Shown one piece after another: positions 1 through 9,686 of a DNA stretch of 64,000 nt. The notes under the pieces were generated by a model, which did no database searches, was not told the DNA's origin, and saw only the letters and a list, made by a program, of their open reading frames with translations. The first letter of the stretch is position 1; each line of letters starts with the position of its first letter. This stretch comes from Collimonas sp. OK412 (GTDB taxonomy: Bacteria > Pseudomonadota > Gammaproteobacteria > Burkholderiales > Burkholderiaceae_D), in contig NZ_FOLC01000015.1 in NCBI RefSeq assembly GCF_900112135.1, positions 62,001-126,000 of the forward strand, read 5' to 3'. A program made the translations under genes and the position numbers.

Positions 1-888
1 CAGGTTATCGCCGAGGATGTAATGCAGCGCCGAATAGGAACCGCCCATGCGCGTGCCCAGGCCGTTGAGCAGGGTTTCATAGGCAATGCTGCCGTAATTC
101 ATGTCTCTGCCGCTGGTCAGCGCGCCGATGCTGAGGATATCGCCATGGTGCAGCGGATTGAAGACATTCACGGCGGCGCCGAGGCGAGCCCTGCCGGTAT
201 AGCGGTTGCCGAAATTGTCCAGCGTCACATTGCCGGCGACCTGCGCCGTCGGATCGGCTTGCACCTGCAGGTCGGAAGTGCCGACTGCTTCGCCCGGCTT
301 CAGGAGCGCACTGACGGCGACGCCCGGGATATCCGAGGCCAGCAGCAGCGTGCGGTCAAGCCCCGCCTGTGTAACCACTTGCCCGGCTTGCAAAGGCGAC
401 AAGGTTTGCTGCAGCAAGGCGTCGCTCACCCGGCTGCGGTTATCAAGCTTGACCTGGCCGTAACGGGCCTCGATCACCGTCACCTTGACCACGCCGCCTT
501 GGATGGTCTGGGCCGGGATGATGGCGCGCGCCAGCGGATAGCCGTGGTTATGGTAGTAGTCGGTGATGCGCGCAACCACTTCGCCGAGCTGGGCCAAAGT
601 GAGGTTCTTGCCCTCGGCGTCGGCCACCAGCGCATGCAGGGTTGCCGTATCGAACACGGTATTGCCGGACAGCTGGATGCTGGTGACGCTGAATGCCGCA
701 CCCGCCGGCTGCTGGGCGCCGCCCTTCCGTTCGATGGTCAGGCCGGTTCCCGTCGACGAGGGAAGCGCCGGCTTGAGCGGCTGGATCTGCTGCAGTATCG
801 AACCGGCGCCGGGCGGAGTCACCTGATCGGCCGCAAGCGCGGCGAAGGATGGATAGCTGAGCAGCATGGCTGCGATGATCGGCTTCAT
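1..888 (-). CDS. TpsB outer-membrane transporter (ShlB/FhaC/HecB family), partial at the window edge
   Basis: The reading frame runs from an ATG at 888 off the left edge, giving 296 codons and no stop. The N-terminus is a signal peptide (MKPIIAAMLLSYPSFAALAA). A POTRA-type region follows (about residues 65-145, containing the short motif NTVFDTATLHALV and a YHNHGYPLARAIIP segment). The start of the barrel then has LDNFGNRYTGRARLG. In known TPS systems this pore exports the partner exoprotein from the periplasm to the surface. It starts 40 bp after the stop of the FHA-like exoprotein, so the two genes form a tpsA-tpsB operon. The C-terminal barrel lies outside the window. Confidence 0.9.
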   Translation of the reverse strand, partial: MKPIIAAMLLSYPSFAALAADQVTPPGAGSILQQIQPLKPALPSSTGTGLTIERKGGAQQPAGAAFSVTSIQLSGNTVFDTATLHALVADAEGKNLTLAQLGEVVARITDYYHNHGYPLARAIIPAQTIQGGVVKVTVIEARYGQVKLDNRSRVSDALLQQTLSPLQAGQVVTQAGLDRTLLLASDIPGVAVSALLKPGEAVGTSDLQVQADPTAQVAGNVTLDNFGNRYTGRARLGAAVNVFNPLHHGDILSIGALTSGRDMNYGSIAYETLLNGLGTRMGGSYSALHYILGDNL

Positions 889-928
889 TGGATATAGGTA
901 CCTACCGTTATTTTTCATTGAGGCTCGC

Positions 929-3900
929 TTATTCATCCGTGCTCACAATATTGTCCGGCAGCTTGACTCCGCCGCCCGTGATCTTCACTTCCACACCGTT
1001 CATGCCATCGCCGATTTTATTGTTCGGCGGCTGGACATTGAACTGCACCAGGTCGAGCGCCGCCAGGTTGATGCCCGCGTGCGGGGTGGCAAAAACCGAA
1101 TCCAGCGCGGTGATCACGTTCTGCACCGAGACGGGGGCCGACCCCGGTTTCAAGGTCAACGCGGTAGCGTTGCCTGCCGCTTGCACGAACACATAGTTCA
1201 TCGCGCTCAGGCCGCCGCCGTCAATCGCATACAGTCCCGGCAGGCTGGTCGGCTGGACGTTGCTGGTCCAGGTCAGGCTGCCGGCCGTAGCACTGTCCAG
1301 CGTATCGCCTCCCACCAGGCCGCTCAAGGTACCGCTCAGGCCGGCCGGCGTTTGCCCGGCAATGGCGCTTGCCGGGACGGCATTATAGGTAAGCGTCGCC
1401 GGCGTAATACTGGCGCTGGTCGTGGCCGTGCTGCTCACTATATAGTTGCCGGCATCGGCGCCGCTTGCGCTGATGCCCGCTACTGTCACGGTCTTGCCGG
1501 CGCCGGCATTCTTGTCGGCAAAGTTGGCAGAGGTATCGCTGAACGTCAGCGCATCGCCGGCCAGTCCGCCGCTGAGCGTCACCGCGGCCGTCGTATTGCC
1601 GTCATAGGTTTTATTGGCGCCGATGGCGGCAACGGTGATGGCCAGCGGCGTGATATCGGCAGTGGTCGATGCGGTGGCGTTGCTGACCAGGTAGTTGCCG
1701 GCATCCGCCCCGCCGGCGCTGATGCCAGAAACGGTAACCGTCTTGCCCGTGCCTGCATTCTTGTCGCCAAAAGTTGCCGAGGTATCGCTGAATGTCACCT
1801 TGTCGCCGCCTATCAGGCCGCTGCCGGCCAATATCGCCGAACCGGAAGTCGTTGCGTCATAGACCTTGCTGACGCCGCTGGCGGTGACCGTGACCGACTG
1901 CCGGCTGACCGTATAGTCGCCGCTAATGCTGCCCAATATGTAGTTGCCTGCATCGGCGCCGCTCAAGGCGCCATTTGCCGATTCGATGCCGATGTGGGTG
2001 CCGGCAATCAGGTGGCCGCTGCTGCTGGTCAGCCCAGTCGTGTTCACCGAAACGCCGGGGGCGTTGACAAGATCTCCCGAGATGACATTCGATATGCTGA
2101 TTGCGCCGGGCGTCAGCGCTGCGCCGTAGGTCGAGCTGCCCGTCGCTATCGAACCGCTCAAGGCCAGTTGGCTGACGGTGTAGTCGCCGGTGGCGCCGGC
2201 AAAGGTGTAGTTGCCGGCATCCGCTCCGCCCAGGGCCGTGCCCACCGATTCGATGCCCGTGTGGGTACCGGCAATCAGGTGGCCGCTGCTGCTGGTCAGG
2301 CCGGTCGTATTCACGGTGACGGCGCCCGGCGTGACCAGGTCGCCGCTCACGGTGTTGGTGAAATTCACCGCGCCCGGCGCCAGGGTCGAGCCGTAGGTCG
2401 AGCTGCCTGCGCCAACCGTGGCGTTCAACGCCAATTGGTTGACGGTGTAGTTGCCCGTGACCCCGCTGAAGGTGTAGTTGCCGGCATCTGCCCCGCTCAG
2501 CGCACTGACCGTTTCAATGCCGTTATGCGTGCCGGCAATCAGATGGCCGCTGCTGCTGGTAAGACCCGTGGTGTTGACGCCAACCGTGGCCGTCCCCAGC
2601 ACATCGCCTGAGACCGCATTGGTGAAGTTCGCCGCACCCGGCACCAGGGCCGCACCGTAGGTCGAGCTGCCCGTCGCAACCGTGCCGGTCAGGACCAGCT
2701 GGCTGACGGTGTAATCGCCCGTGGCGCCGGCAAAGGTGTAGTTGCCAGCGTCCGCCCCGCCCAAGGCCGTACCCACCGATTCGATGCCGGTGTGGGTGCC
2801 GGCAATCAGGTGGCCGCTGCTGCTGGTCAGGCCGGTCGTATTCACCGTGACGGCGCCCGGCGTGACCAGGTCGCCGCTCACGGCGTTGGTGAAATTCACC
2901 GCGCCCGGGACCAGCACCGAACCGTAGACTGAGCTGCCCGCCGCAACCGTGCCGCTCAAGGCCAGCTGGCTGACGATATAGTCGCCGGTTGGTCCGGTAA
3001 ACGTGTAATTGCCCGCATCGCCCCCGCTCAGCGCGCTGACCGATTCAATGCCGGTGTGGGTGCCGGCGATCAAGTGCCCGCTGCTGCTGGTAAGCCCAGT
3101 CGTGTTGACCGCGACCGTGGCCGTACCCAGCACATCGCCTGAGACCGCATTGGTGAAGTTCGCCGCACCTGGCGTCAGCACCGAACCATAGGTCGAACTG
3201 CCAGTCCCGATGCTGCCGGTCAATGCCAACGGACTCACGGTGTAGTTGCCCGTGACCCCGCTGAAGGTGTAGTTGCCGGCATCGGCCCCGCTCAAGGCGC
3301 TGACCGTTTCAATGCCGTTATGCGTGCCCGCAATCAGGTGTCCGCTGCTGCTGGTCAGGCCGGTGGTATTGACGCCAACCGTGGCCGTACCCAGCGCATC
3401 GCCTGACACCGCATTGGTGAAATTCACCGCGCCCGGGACCAGGACCGCACCGTAGGTCGAGCTGCCCGTCGCAACCGTGCCGGTCAGGGCCAGCTGGCTG
3501 ACGGTGTAATCGCCCGTGGCGCCGGCAAAGGTGTAGTTGCCGGCGTCCGCTCCGCCCAGGGCCGTGCCCACCGATTCGATACCGGTATGGGTACCGGCTA
3601 TCAGGTGGCCGCTGCTGCTGGTCAGGCCGGTGGTATTGACGCCAACCGTCGCCGTGCCCAGCGCATCGCCTGACACCGCATTGGTGAAGTTCGCAGCACC
3701 CGGCGCCAGCACCGAACCGTAAGTCGAGCTGCCCGTCCCTATCGAACCGGTCAAGGCCAGCGGCGTAACGGTGTAATTGCCAATGGCGCCGGCAAAGGTG
3801 TAGTTGCCGGCGTCCGCTCCGCCCAGGGCCGTGCCCACCGATTCGATACCCGTGTGGGTACCGGCAATCAAGTGGCCGCTGCTGCTGGTCAGGCCGGTCG

Positions 3901-6900
3901 TATTCACGGTGACTGCGCCCGGCGTTACCAGGTCGCCGCTCACGGTATTAGTGAAATTCACCGCGCCCGGCGCCAGCACCGAACCGTAAGTCGAGCTGCC
4001 TGCGCCAACCGTGGCGTTCAACGCCAATTGGTTGACGGTGTAGTTGCCCGTGACGCCGCTGAATGTGTAGTTGCCGGCATCGGCCCCGCTCAAGGCGCTG
4101 ACCGTTTCGATACCGGTATGCGTGCCGGCAACCAGGTGGCCGCTGCTGCTGGTCAAGCCGGTGGTATTGACGCCAACCGTCGCCGTGCCCAGCGCATCGC
4201 CTGACACCGCATTGGTGAAGTTCGCAGCACCCGGCGCCAGCACCGAACCGTAAGTCGAGCTGCCCGTCCCTATCGAACCGGTCAAGGCCAGCGGCGTAAC
4301 GGTGTAATTGCCAATGGCGCCGGCAAAGGTGTAATTGCCCGCATCGGCGCCGCTCAGCGTACCGCTCACCGACTCGATGCCGTTATGCGTACCGGCCGTC
4401 AAGTGGCCGCTGCCGCTGGTCAGGCCCGCCGTATTGACGGCCACAGGCGCAGCCGTGACGGTATGGCCAGCGACCATATTGGTGAAACTCACCGTGCCGG
4501 GCACCAGGGCCGAACCATAGACGGAGCTGCCGGCGCTGATGCTGCCGGTCAGCGCCAGCGGATTGATGGTCAATGCGCCGTTAACGAAAGTGATGAGGTA
4601 ACCCTGCTGGCCGGTGGAGGAAAGACCCGACGCGATGATCGTGTAAGTGCCGGCGTTGACCGCCGTTTGCGACGTTCCGCCGTAGCTTAAGCTGCCTGCC
4701 AGGCCGCTCGGCATGGCCGAATATCGATAGCCATTGAGGCCGGTGTAAGTCACGCCATTGTTGCTGGCATAGGCCGCGCCGTTGAAAGTGCTGCTGGCAT
4801 TGTTGGCTGTGACGGTCAGCGCCGTCATGCCGGAAAGTAATAGCGGATAGCCGCCGGACATTATCCAGGTGCCGCTGAAGTCCCATGCGGGATTCAGATT
4901 GCCGTTGGCGGCGGTGCTCGATGTAAAATTGGCCTGGTTCTGCATGTTGGCAGTGGTCATGCCGGTGCCGCCGGCGGACGTAGCCTGGCCGGAGCTTGTC
5001 TTGTCCCAGAAACTGCCGGTGACGGCGCCGGTGCTATTGCCAATCAAGCCGCCAACCAGGGTCGAGCCGGCTCCCGCGCTTACGCTGCCCGTCGAAAAGC
5101 TGTTGGTGACTGTTCCACCGCCGCCGAAGCCATCGTTATTGCCCACCAAGCCGCCGACAAAGCTAGCGCCGGCCGTGCCCGTGACACTGCCTGTGGCATA
5201 GCTGTTGTCGATCGCAGGAGTCCCGCCCGTATTGCCGTAATTGTGGCCAACCAGGCCGCCGACAGCGCTGGTGCCGGAGACGTTGCCGGTCGCATAACTG
5301 TTGGTCACCCTGGCCGAGCCGGTAAAACCATAATTGGAACCGAGCAAGCCGCCTACATATGACGCGCCGCTCACAGAGCCGGTGGCATAGCTGTTGGTAA
5401 TTAATGCGGTGATGCCGACCGCACCGTAGGCATAGCCAACCAATCCGCCGACACTGCTGCTGCCGATCACATTCCCCGTTGCGTAGCTATAGCTGACCGT
5501 ACCCCCTTGCAAAGCACCAAGCAACCCGCCGACGCCAAGGCCGCTCGCGCCACCATTCACCGTGCCGGTAGCATAGCTTCTGGTAATCGTGCCGCCCTGC
5601 TGGTTCCATCCCACCAAGCCGCCGATGTAATCGGAGGCGCCGCTGGCGCTCACGCTGCCGGTCGAGTAACTGTTGCTTATGGGGCCGCTGTTGTAACCCA
5701 CCAGCTGGCCGGTATAGTTCGAACCGGTGACGGAAACGCTCCCCCCCACCAAACCGACGTTGCGCACCACGCCGCTCGATTCTCCAAACAATCCGCGACC
5801 CGAGCTGCTTGCGCTCGGGGTGATCGCGAGGCCGTTGATGGTGTGGCCCAGGCCGTCGAATGCTCCCGTAAAGAATGTGGCGCCTGTGCCTACCGGCGTG
5901 AAGCCCGCGCCGCTGTTCCAGGCGGAAGTGGCGACAGCGCTGATGTCGCTGCCGAGCGCATAGTAGCCCGCGAGATTTCCCACCATTCCCTGCAGGCTGC
6001 CGTCGCCGCTGCTGGCGGCCGTGCCCAGGGAGTTGATGACCGTATAGACATGGTTGTTCATCGTCAGCACGCCGCTGCCGCTGAAATTGACGCGGCCGTT
6101 GAACCCGCTGCTGCCCAAGGCGACATTGACATGGCCGCTGCCAGGCTCCAGGTCCAAGCTGGCGGACCCGCTGGCCGTCATCGTGGCGTTGATGTTCACA
6201 TCGTTGCTAGCGTTCAGGGTCAGCTTGTGGCCGTTCCAGCTGACCGTATCGTCGACGTTGATATTGCCGCTGGTGCCGCTGGCGCCGCTGGCCGAAGAAA
6301 TTGTCACATTGCCCGAGCTTAATGACGCGTTAAGCGCGGCGCCGGTCAGGTCGCCGTTGCTAGGCGCGATCGTGAAATCCGTCGGATCGATCAGCCAGGT
6401 GCCTGCCAGGCCCAGCGCCGCGGCCGTGGTGATCCTGGCGCTATTCGCCACCTTGACGTTTGCTGCGCTGGTCTCAATGAAACCGCCATTGCCGCCGCCA
6501 GGCGCACTGGCGTCAAGCGTGCCGCCGACGTTGACGGTGCCTGCCGCCATGCCGCCCAGCAGGGTAATCGTGCCGCCCTGGTTTTCCACCGTGCGCGCTT
6601 CAATCACGCCGGTGTTGTTGACGACGCTGGCCAGCAACGCATCCTTGGCCCCGGCGCTCATGATCACGCGGCCGCCGTCGGCCTGGATCAGTCCGCCGTT
6701 TTCTGCCGCGCTGTTCAGCACGCTCTGGTCGACCTGCAGCTGCAGCAGGCTGTTGCCGCTGAACGTGAGGGTGACAGCATTGCCGGCGCCGAGCGCCACC
6801 GCGCCCTGCGGCGCGCTGATCGTGCCCTGGTTGCTGACATGGTTGCCGAGCAAGGCGACGTAGCCGCCGTTGGCCGCCGTGATCGCTCCCTGATTGAGCA

Positions 6901-7420
6901 CGCTGCCAGAGCCGCTGCCGCTGAAAATGCGGGTATTGCCGTTCAGGCTCGCGTCATGCAAATCCAGGGTGGACGCAACCAGGCCGCCGACATTGACCTG
7001 GGCGCCGGCGCCGAACAGGATGCCGTTCGGGTTGATCAGGAATACCTGGCCGTTGGCATTCAGGCGGCCGAGGATCTGCGTGCCGTTGGTATCGAATATG
7101 CGGTTGACGGCAATCGCGCTGACCGAGGGCTGCACGAAATTCACCGTTTCTTGCGGAGCGATGTTGAAACCGTTCCAGTTCAGGGTAGCGTTCTGGCTGG
7201 TCTGGCTGATCGTGGTGGTGGCGCCGGATTGGCGGATAGTGCCGCTGCCGGCGACAACCTGGCCGCCGGTCGGCGCCGCCTGGGCGGCAATCGCCGTCAG
7301 CGACAAGGCCGCCGCCACCAGTTTGCGGCGCCCGCCCTTGCCGCGCCCGCGGGTTGTTTCCGCAACTGCAATCCAGCCGTTGGTCACAGTGCTCCAGACC
7401 AGGCGATAGATGTGGTTCAT
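929..7420 (-). CDS. FHA-like two-partner secretion exoprotein (TpsA) with GLUG, MBG/YDG-type repeats
   Basis: Large secreted adhesin of 2163 aa. The start is placed at the ATG at 7420 because MNHIYRLVWS is the classical extended signal peptide (ESPR); an in-frame ATG six codons upstream is less likely. The mature N-terminus holds the haemagglutination-activity/TPS domain (about residues 45-160, with LNWNGFNIAP and FLINPNGILFG). Around residues 530-810 are GLUG-type repeats (SYATGSVSG...GGLVG). Ten copies of an ~88-aa module follow, about residues 955-1840, each ending in ADAGNYTF...YTVS. YDG-like domains (KVYDATTSG, KTYDGNTTA) and a short C-terminal tail come last. There is no toxin signature, so an adhesin or biofilm role is inferred. 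The tpsB gene follows after 40 bp. Confidence 0.92.
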   Translation of the reverse strand: MNHIYRLVWSTVTNGWIAVAETTRGRGKGGRRKLVAAALSLTAIAAQAAPTGGQVVAGSGTIRQSGATTTISQTSQNATLNWNGFNIAPQETVNFVQPSVSAIAVNRIFDTNGTQILGRLNANGQVFLINPNGILFGAGAQVNVGGLVASTLDLHDASLNGNTRIFSGSGSGSVLNQGAITAANGGYVALLGNHVSNQGTISAPQGAVALGAGNAVTLTFSGNSLLQLQVDQSVLNSAAENGGLIQADGGRVIMSAGAKDALLASVVNNTGVIEARTVENQGGTITLLGGMAAGTVNVGGTLDASAPGGGNGGFIETSAANVKVANSARITTAAALGLAGTWLIDPTDFTIAPSNGDLTGAALNASLSSGNVTISSASGASGTSGNINVDDTVSWNGHKLTLNASNDVNINATMTASGSASLDLEPGSGHVNVALGSSGFNGRVNFSGSGVLTMNNHVYTVINSLGTAASSGDGSLQGMVGNLAGYYALGSDISAVATSAWNSGAGFTPVGTGATFFTGAFDGLGHTINGLAITPSASSSGRGLFGESSGVVRNVGLVGGSVSVTGSNYTGQLVGYNSGPISNSYSTGSVSASGASDYIGGLVGWNQQGGTITRSYATGTVNGGASGLGVGGLLGALQGGTVSYSYATGNVIGSSSVGGLVGYAYGAVGITALITNSYATGSVSGASYVGGLLGSNYGFTGSARVTNSYATGNVSGTSAVGGLVGHNYGNTGGTPAIDNSYATGSVTGTAGASFVGGLVGNNDGFGGGGTVTNSFSTGSVSAGAGSTLVGGLIGNSTGAVTGSFWDKTSSGQATSAGGTGMTTANMQNQANFTSSTAANGNLNPAWDFSGTWIMSGGYPLLLSGMTALTVTANNASSTFNGAAYASNNGVTYTGLNGYRYSAMPSGLAGSLSYGGTSQTAVNAGTYTIIASGLSSTGQQGYLITFVNGALTINPLALTGSISAGSSVYGSALVPGTVSFTNMVAGHTVTAAPVAVNTAGLTSGSGHLTAGTHNGIESVSGTLSGADAGNYTFAGAIGNYTVTPLALTGSIGTGSSTYGSVLAPGAANFTNAVSGDALGTATVGVNTTGLTSSSGHLVAGTHTGIETVSALSGADAGNYTFSGVTGNYTVNQLALNATVGAGSSTYGSVLAPGAVNFTNTVSGDLVTPGAVTVNTTGLTSSSGHLIAGTHTGIESVGTALGGADAGNYTFAGAIGNYTVTPLALTGSIGTGSSTYGSVLAPGAANFTNAVSGDALGTATVGVNTTGLTSSSGHLIAGTHTGIESVGTALGGADAGNYTFAGATGDYTVSQLALTGTVATGSSTYGAVLVPGAVNFTNAVSGDALGTATVGVNTTGLTSSSGHLIAGTHNGIETVSALSGADAGNYTFSGVTGNYTVSPLALTGSIGTGSSTYGSVLTPGAANFTNAVSGDVLGTATVAVNTTGLTSSSGHLIAGTHTGIESVSALSGGDAGNYTFTGPTGDYIVSQLALSGTVAAGSSVYGSVLVPGAVNFTNAVSGDLVTPGAVTVNTTGLTSSSGHLIAGTHTGIESVGTALGGADAGNYTFAGATGDYTVSQLVLTGTVATGSSTYGAALVPGAANFTNAVSGDVLGTATVGVNTTGLTSSSGHLIAGTHNGIETVSALSGADAGNYTFSGVTGNYTVNQLALNATVGAGSSTYGSTLAPGAVNFTNTVSGDLVTPGAVTVNTTGLTSSSGHLIAGTHTGIESVGTALGGADAGNYTFAGATGDYTVSQLALSGSIATGSSTYGAALTPGAISISNVISGDLVNAPGVSVNTTGLTSSSGHLIAGTHIGIESANGALSGADAGNYILGSISGDYTVSRQSVTVTASGVSKVYDATTSGSAILAGSGLIGGDKVTFSDTSATFGDKNAGTGKTVTVSGISAGGADAGNYLVSNATASTTADITPLAITVAAIGANKTYDGNTTAAVTLSGGLAGDALTFSDTSANFADKNAGAGKTVTVAGISASGADAGNYIVSSTATTSASITPATLTYNAVPASAIAGQTPAGLSGTLSGLVGGDTLDSATAGSLTWTSNVQPTSLPGLYAIDGGGLSAMNYVFVQAAGNATALTLKPGSAPVSVQNVITALDSVFATPHAGINLAALDLVQFNVQPPNNKIGDGMNGVEVKITGGGVKLPDNIVSTDE
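1901..4558 (-). repeat. Ten-copy tandem array of a 264-267 bp coding repeat
   Basis: Inside the FHA-like gene the unit LALTGS...GSSTYG...GHLIAGTH...GADAGNYTF...YTVS recurs ten times in frame, with a period alternating between 264 and 267 bp. Several units are almost identical at DNA level and fall into two or three sub-types that alternate. This suggests expansion by unequal recombination. Copy number is likely to vary between strains and to be collapsed by short-read assembly. Confidence 0.93.
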
Positions 7421-7438
7421 AGATCCGTGGCGTTTCAT

Positions 7439-8017
7439 GGAGTGATTTCCTCATTGAACCTGCACTACTCAACCAGGCAACGCGCACGGCTAGCCAAGAC
7501 CTGGTCGGCCGCCCGCCTGCTCCTCGCTTCAACAAACCGTGCGGCATCGACATCGACGCCGCGTATTCGTCACGCAGAAACTGTGCTTAAGCTGCCCGGC
7601 GCCGGAACACAGCGGTACGGCTGAGCAGACTTCAATTAAAAATCGTATTACCGCGACAACGGATTCAAAGGACTGTGACTGGCGCAAGGCGCGCCAAAAT
7701 GAAAGTTAACATACAGATAATGTCAACCTGGGGGACATAGCTGGTTTCCCTACCCAGCTTTCTTTTAAGAAATATATTACACCAAGTCAATGTGTTACAC
7801 GCAAGCCAATTGTTAATCTTAATTGTATCTCACTGTATCCGTGCGATTCTGGCCTCAGTTGATTGTCCACAAGACTCTTGCTACGACATTTTTCAAGCAA
7901 GTATTGCTGAATCCTATTGCCGAATCCGGGTTTTCCTGTTCAACTTCGGCTTGCTGGAAGTTAACATTCAGCAACCTTGATCCATATCAAAACAGGCTAC
8001 TCAACGAAGGAAATGCG
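7439..8017. promoter_or_regulatory. Divergent intergenic region between the TPS operon and the tail-collar genes
   Basis: About 580 bp without a convincing gene. A short reading frame at 7792-7980 has no usable ribosome binding site or recognisable protein. A hairpin with 6-bp arms (AGCTGG/CCAGCT) at about 7740-7760 is followed by TTCTTTT and could terminate rightward RNA. The AT-rich stretch 7760-7840 (TTGTTA near 7810) is the likely promoter area for the rightward genes. The leader 7900-8010 ends in a GAAGG ribosome binding site in front of the ATG at 8018. Confidence 0.35.
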
Positions 8018-8608
8018 ATGAACATATTTCTCGGTAGCATCATGACTTTCGGTTTTCAATTCAATCCCAGCGGCTGGCAGCAATGTAACGGCCAAACGCT
8101 CGGCATCGATCAATATTCGGCCTTGTTCGCCTTGCTAGGCACCAACTTTGGCGGCGACGGCGTGCAAACCTTTCAACTGCCGAACCTGCAAGGACGAATG
8201 CCGCTTTGCCAAGGCAACGGCGCCACGCTGAGCCCGCGTGTGATCGGCGAGTTTTCCGGCACCGAAAGCATCTCGATCGGCATCAGCAACCTGCCGTCCC
8301 ACACCCATACCGCCACCTTTACACCTGCCGGCAGCAGCGGCTACACGGTGTCAGGCAACACCACCGGCAACCTGCTGGCGCCCACCGCGACCAACAACAT
8401 CCCGTCGGGATCGCCCGCCGGCACCTCGGCCGGGGCGATCTGGGGCTCGACCGCGCCCACCATCCCCTTGGGCGGCGCCGGCGGCGGCTCCGGAGCTACG
8501 GTGAGCAACGCCCTCACGGGCAACAGCCAAGCAGTGGGAAGCATGAATCCCTACCTGGCGCTGAACTTCAGCATCGCCTTGGCGGGTATTTTTCCTTCGC
8601 GCAATTAA
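8018..8608 (+). CDS. Tail-collar domain protein (microcystin-dependent protein MdpB-like), copy 1
   Basis: A 196-aa protein starting at the ATG after GAAGG (8006-8010). The phage tail collar domain spans residues 5-65: GWQQCNGQ, the aromatic/Gly segment, then FQLPNLQGRMPL. A Gly/Thr/Ser-rich region with SHTHTATF follows, and the protein ends in NPYLALNFSIALAGIFPSRN. These stand-alone collar proteins (MdpB family) occur as tandem paralogues in Proteobacteria outside prophages. Their biochemical role is not established. No signal peptide and no other tail genes are nearby, so a prophage origin is not supported. Confidence 0.88.
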   Translation: MNIFLGSIMTFGFQFNPSGWQQCNGQTLGIDQYSALFALLGTNFGGDGVQTFQLPNLQGRMPLCQGNGATLSPRVIGEFSGTESISIGISNLPSHTHTATFTPAGSSGYTVSGNTTGNLLAPTATNNIPSGSPAGTSAGAIWGSTAPTIPLGGAGGGSGATVSNALTGNSQAVGSMNPYLALNFSIALAGIFPSRN

Positions 8609-8688
8609 GCATTACCGCAGTAAAGCCAGCCGGCCTCGAATAGCAAAAACACCGGTCTTAAACCGCAGCAATGACAAGGGAGATTTCC

Positions 8689-9282
8689 ATGGAAGTGTTT
8701 CTCGGCAGCATAATGACTTTCGGTTTTCAGTTTAATCCTAACGGCTGGCAGCAATGCAACGGCCAGACGCTCGCCATTCAGCAATATGCAGCCTTGTTCT
8801 CGCTGCTGGGCACCACCTACGGCGGCAACGGCACGACATCCTTCCAGCTGCCGAATCTGCAAGGACGGGTGCCGATCGGCCAAGGCAACGGCATCGGCTT
8901 GACGCCGCGCGTACTCGGCGAAGCGGCCGGCACTGAAAACATCTCGATCACCATCAACAATATGCCGTCCCATACCCATGTCGCCACCTTTACGCCGTCG
9001 GGCGGCGGCAGCGGCTACATGGTATCGAGCAATACCACCGGCAACCAGCTGGTGCCGAGCGCGACCAACAACATCTTGTCCGGATCGCCTGCGGGCCCGC
9101 AAGGCGCGGCGATCTGGGGCTCGGCGGCCGGGACCATTCCTTTGGGCGGCAGCAGCGGCAGCGCCGGCGGCACCGTCACCAATGCACTCACCGGCAACAA
9201 CATACCTGTGGGCAGCATGAACCCTTACCTGGCGCTGAACTTCAGCATCGCGCTGGTGGGTATTTTCCCGTCCCGTAATTAG
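8689..9282 (+). CDS. Tail-collar domain protein (MdpB-like), copy 2
   Basis: A 197-aa tandem paralogue of the preceding gene. It shares the opening FLGSIMTFGFQFNP, the collar motif GWQQCNGQ...FQLPNLQGR and the closing NPYLALNFSIAL...GIFPSRN. The start is set at 8689 because AAGGGA (8676-8681) sits at proper distance; an ATG six codons earlier overlaps this site. The intergenic gap is only 80 bp, consistent with co-transcription. A strong terminator follows the gene, so the pair may form its own transcription unit. Confidence 0.88.
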   Translation: MEVFLGSIMTFGFQFNPNGWQQCNGQTLAIQQYAALFSLLGTTYGGNGTTSFQLPNLQGRVPIGQGNGIGLTPRVLGEAAGTENISITINNMPSHTHVATFTPSGGGSGYMVSSNTTGNQLVPSATNNILSGSPAGPQGAAIWGSAAGTIPLGGSSGSAGGTVTNALTGNNIPVGSMNPYLALNFSIALVGIFPSRN

Positions 9283-9294
9283 CGGACAGCAATA

Positions 9295-9333
9295 GCGGGC
9301 AGGCCGGCTAGCGGCCTGCCCGCTGCCGTTTTT
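9295..9333 (+). terminator. Rho-independent terminator after the tail-collar pair
   Basis: A perfect 12-bp GC-rich stem (GCGGGCAGGCCG at 9295-9306, complement at 9312-9323) with a 5-nt loop is followed by TGCCGTTTTTC. Placed 12 bp after the stop of copy 2. Confidence 0.85.
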
Positions 9334-9359
9334 CATTGCCGATAGATAGATTGAATCCG

Positions 9360-9680
9360 ATGCTAGAACTCGTTGACGCCGCTTATTTCACTCCCTCGAC
9401 CGGACAGGTCTGCGCGCTGCAGCTGCCGGACGGCAGCGCCTTGCCGGTGCTGGTCGACAGCGTGAATGTGAAAGCGCAATACCGCAACCCGTATGCGCCG
9501 GAACAGCAGCGCCTGCCGTTCATCGTCACGCTGACTGCGCAGCAAGCCACCGATTTTCTCGAAGGCCCGTGTGCGATCGATTTGCCGCAACGCCAGCGCC
9601 TGGAAGGCGTTTACGTATCGCGCCTGGCGCCGCTCGGACGCGATCCGGCCGGCGCCTATTTCCAGGTGGTGTTCAGCTAA
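9360..9680 (+). CDS. DUF6916-type small protein
   Basis: A 106-aa protein starting MLELVDAAYFTPSTGQVCAL. It looks like the small DUF6916 proteins that commonly accompany MdpB-like tail-collar genes. The family call rests on overall appearance and context. Function is unknown. The start chosen is the ATG at 9360; a TTG at 9336 would lie inside the terminator tail. No strong Shine-Dalgarno is visible. The single cysteine and the pattern LPF(I)VTLTAQQATDFLEGP suggest a compact beta-rich domain, by inference only. Confidence 0.75.
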   Translation: MLELVDAAYFTPSTGQVCALQLPDGSALPVLVDSVNVKAQYRNPYAPEQQRLPFIVTLTAQQATDFLEGPCAIDLPQRQRLEGVYVSRLAPLGRDPAGAYFQVVFS

Positions 9681-9686
9681 AGGGAT

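Noticed and set aside
866-2611. Long rightward open frames opposite the FHA-like gene
   Set aside because: They are antisense shadows of a repetitive GC-rich gene; the leftward frame has clear domains.
7385-7420. Start of the FHA-like gene at 7438
   Set aside because: The ESPR motif begins at the second Met, so the six-residue addition is unlikely.
7792-7980. Short frame in front of the tail-collar genes
   Set aside because: No ribosome binding site and no protein-like pattern; probably leader sequence.
8018-9680. Prophage tail module
   Set aside because: Collar-domain proteins stand alone, with no terminase, capsid, baseplate, lysis or integrase genes nearby.
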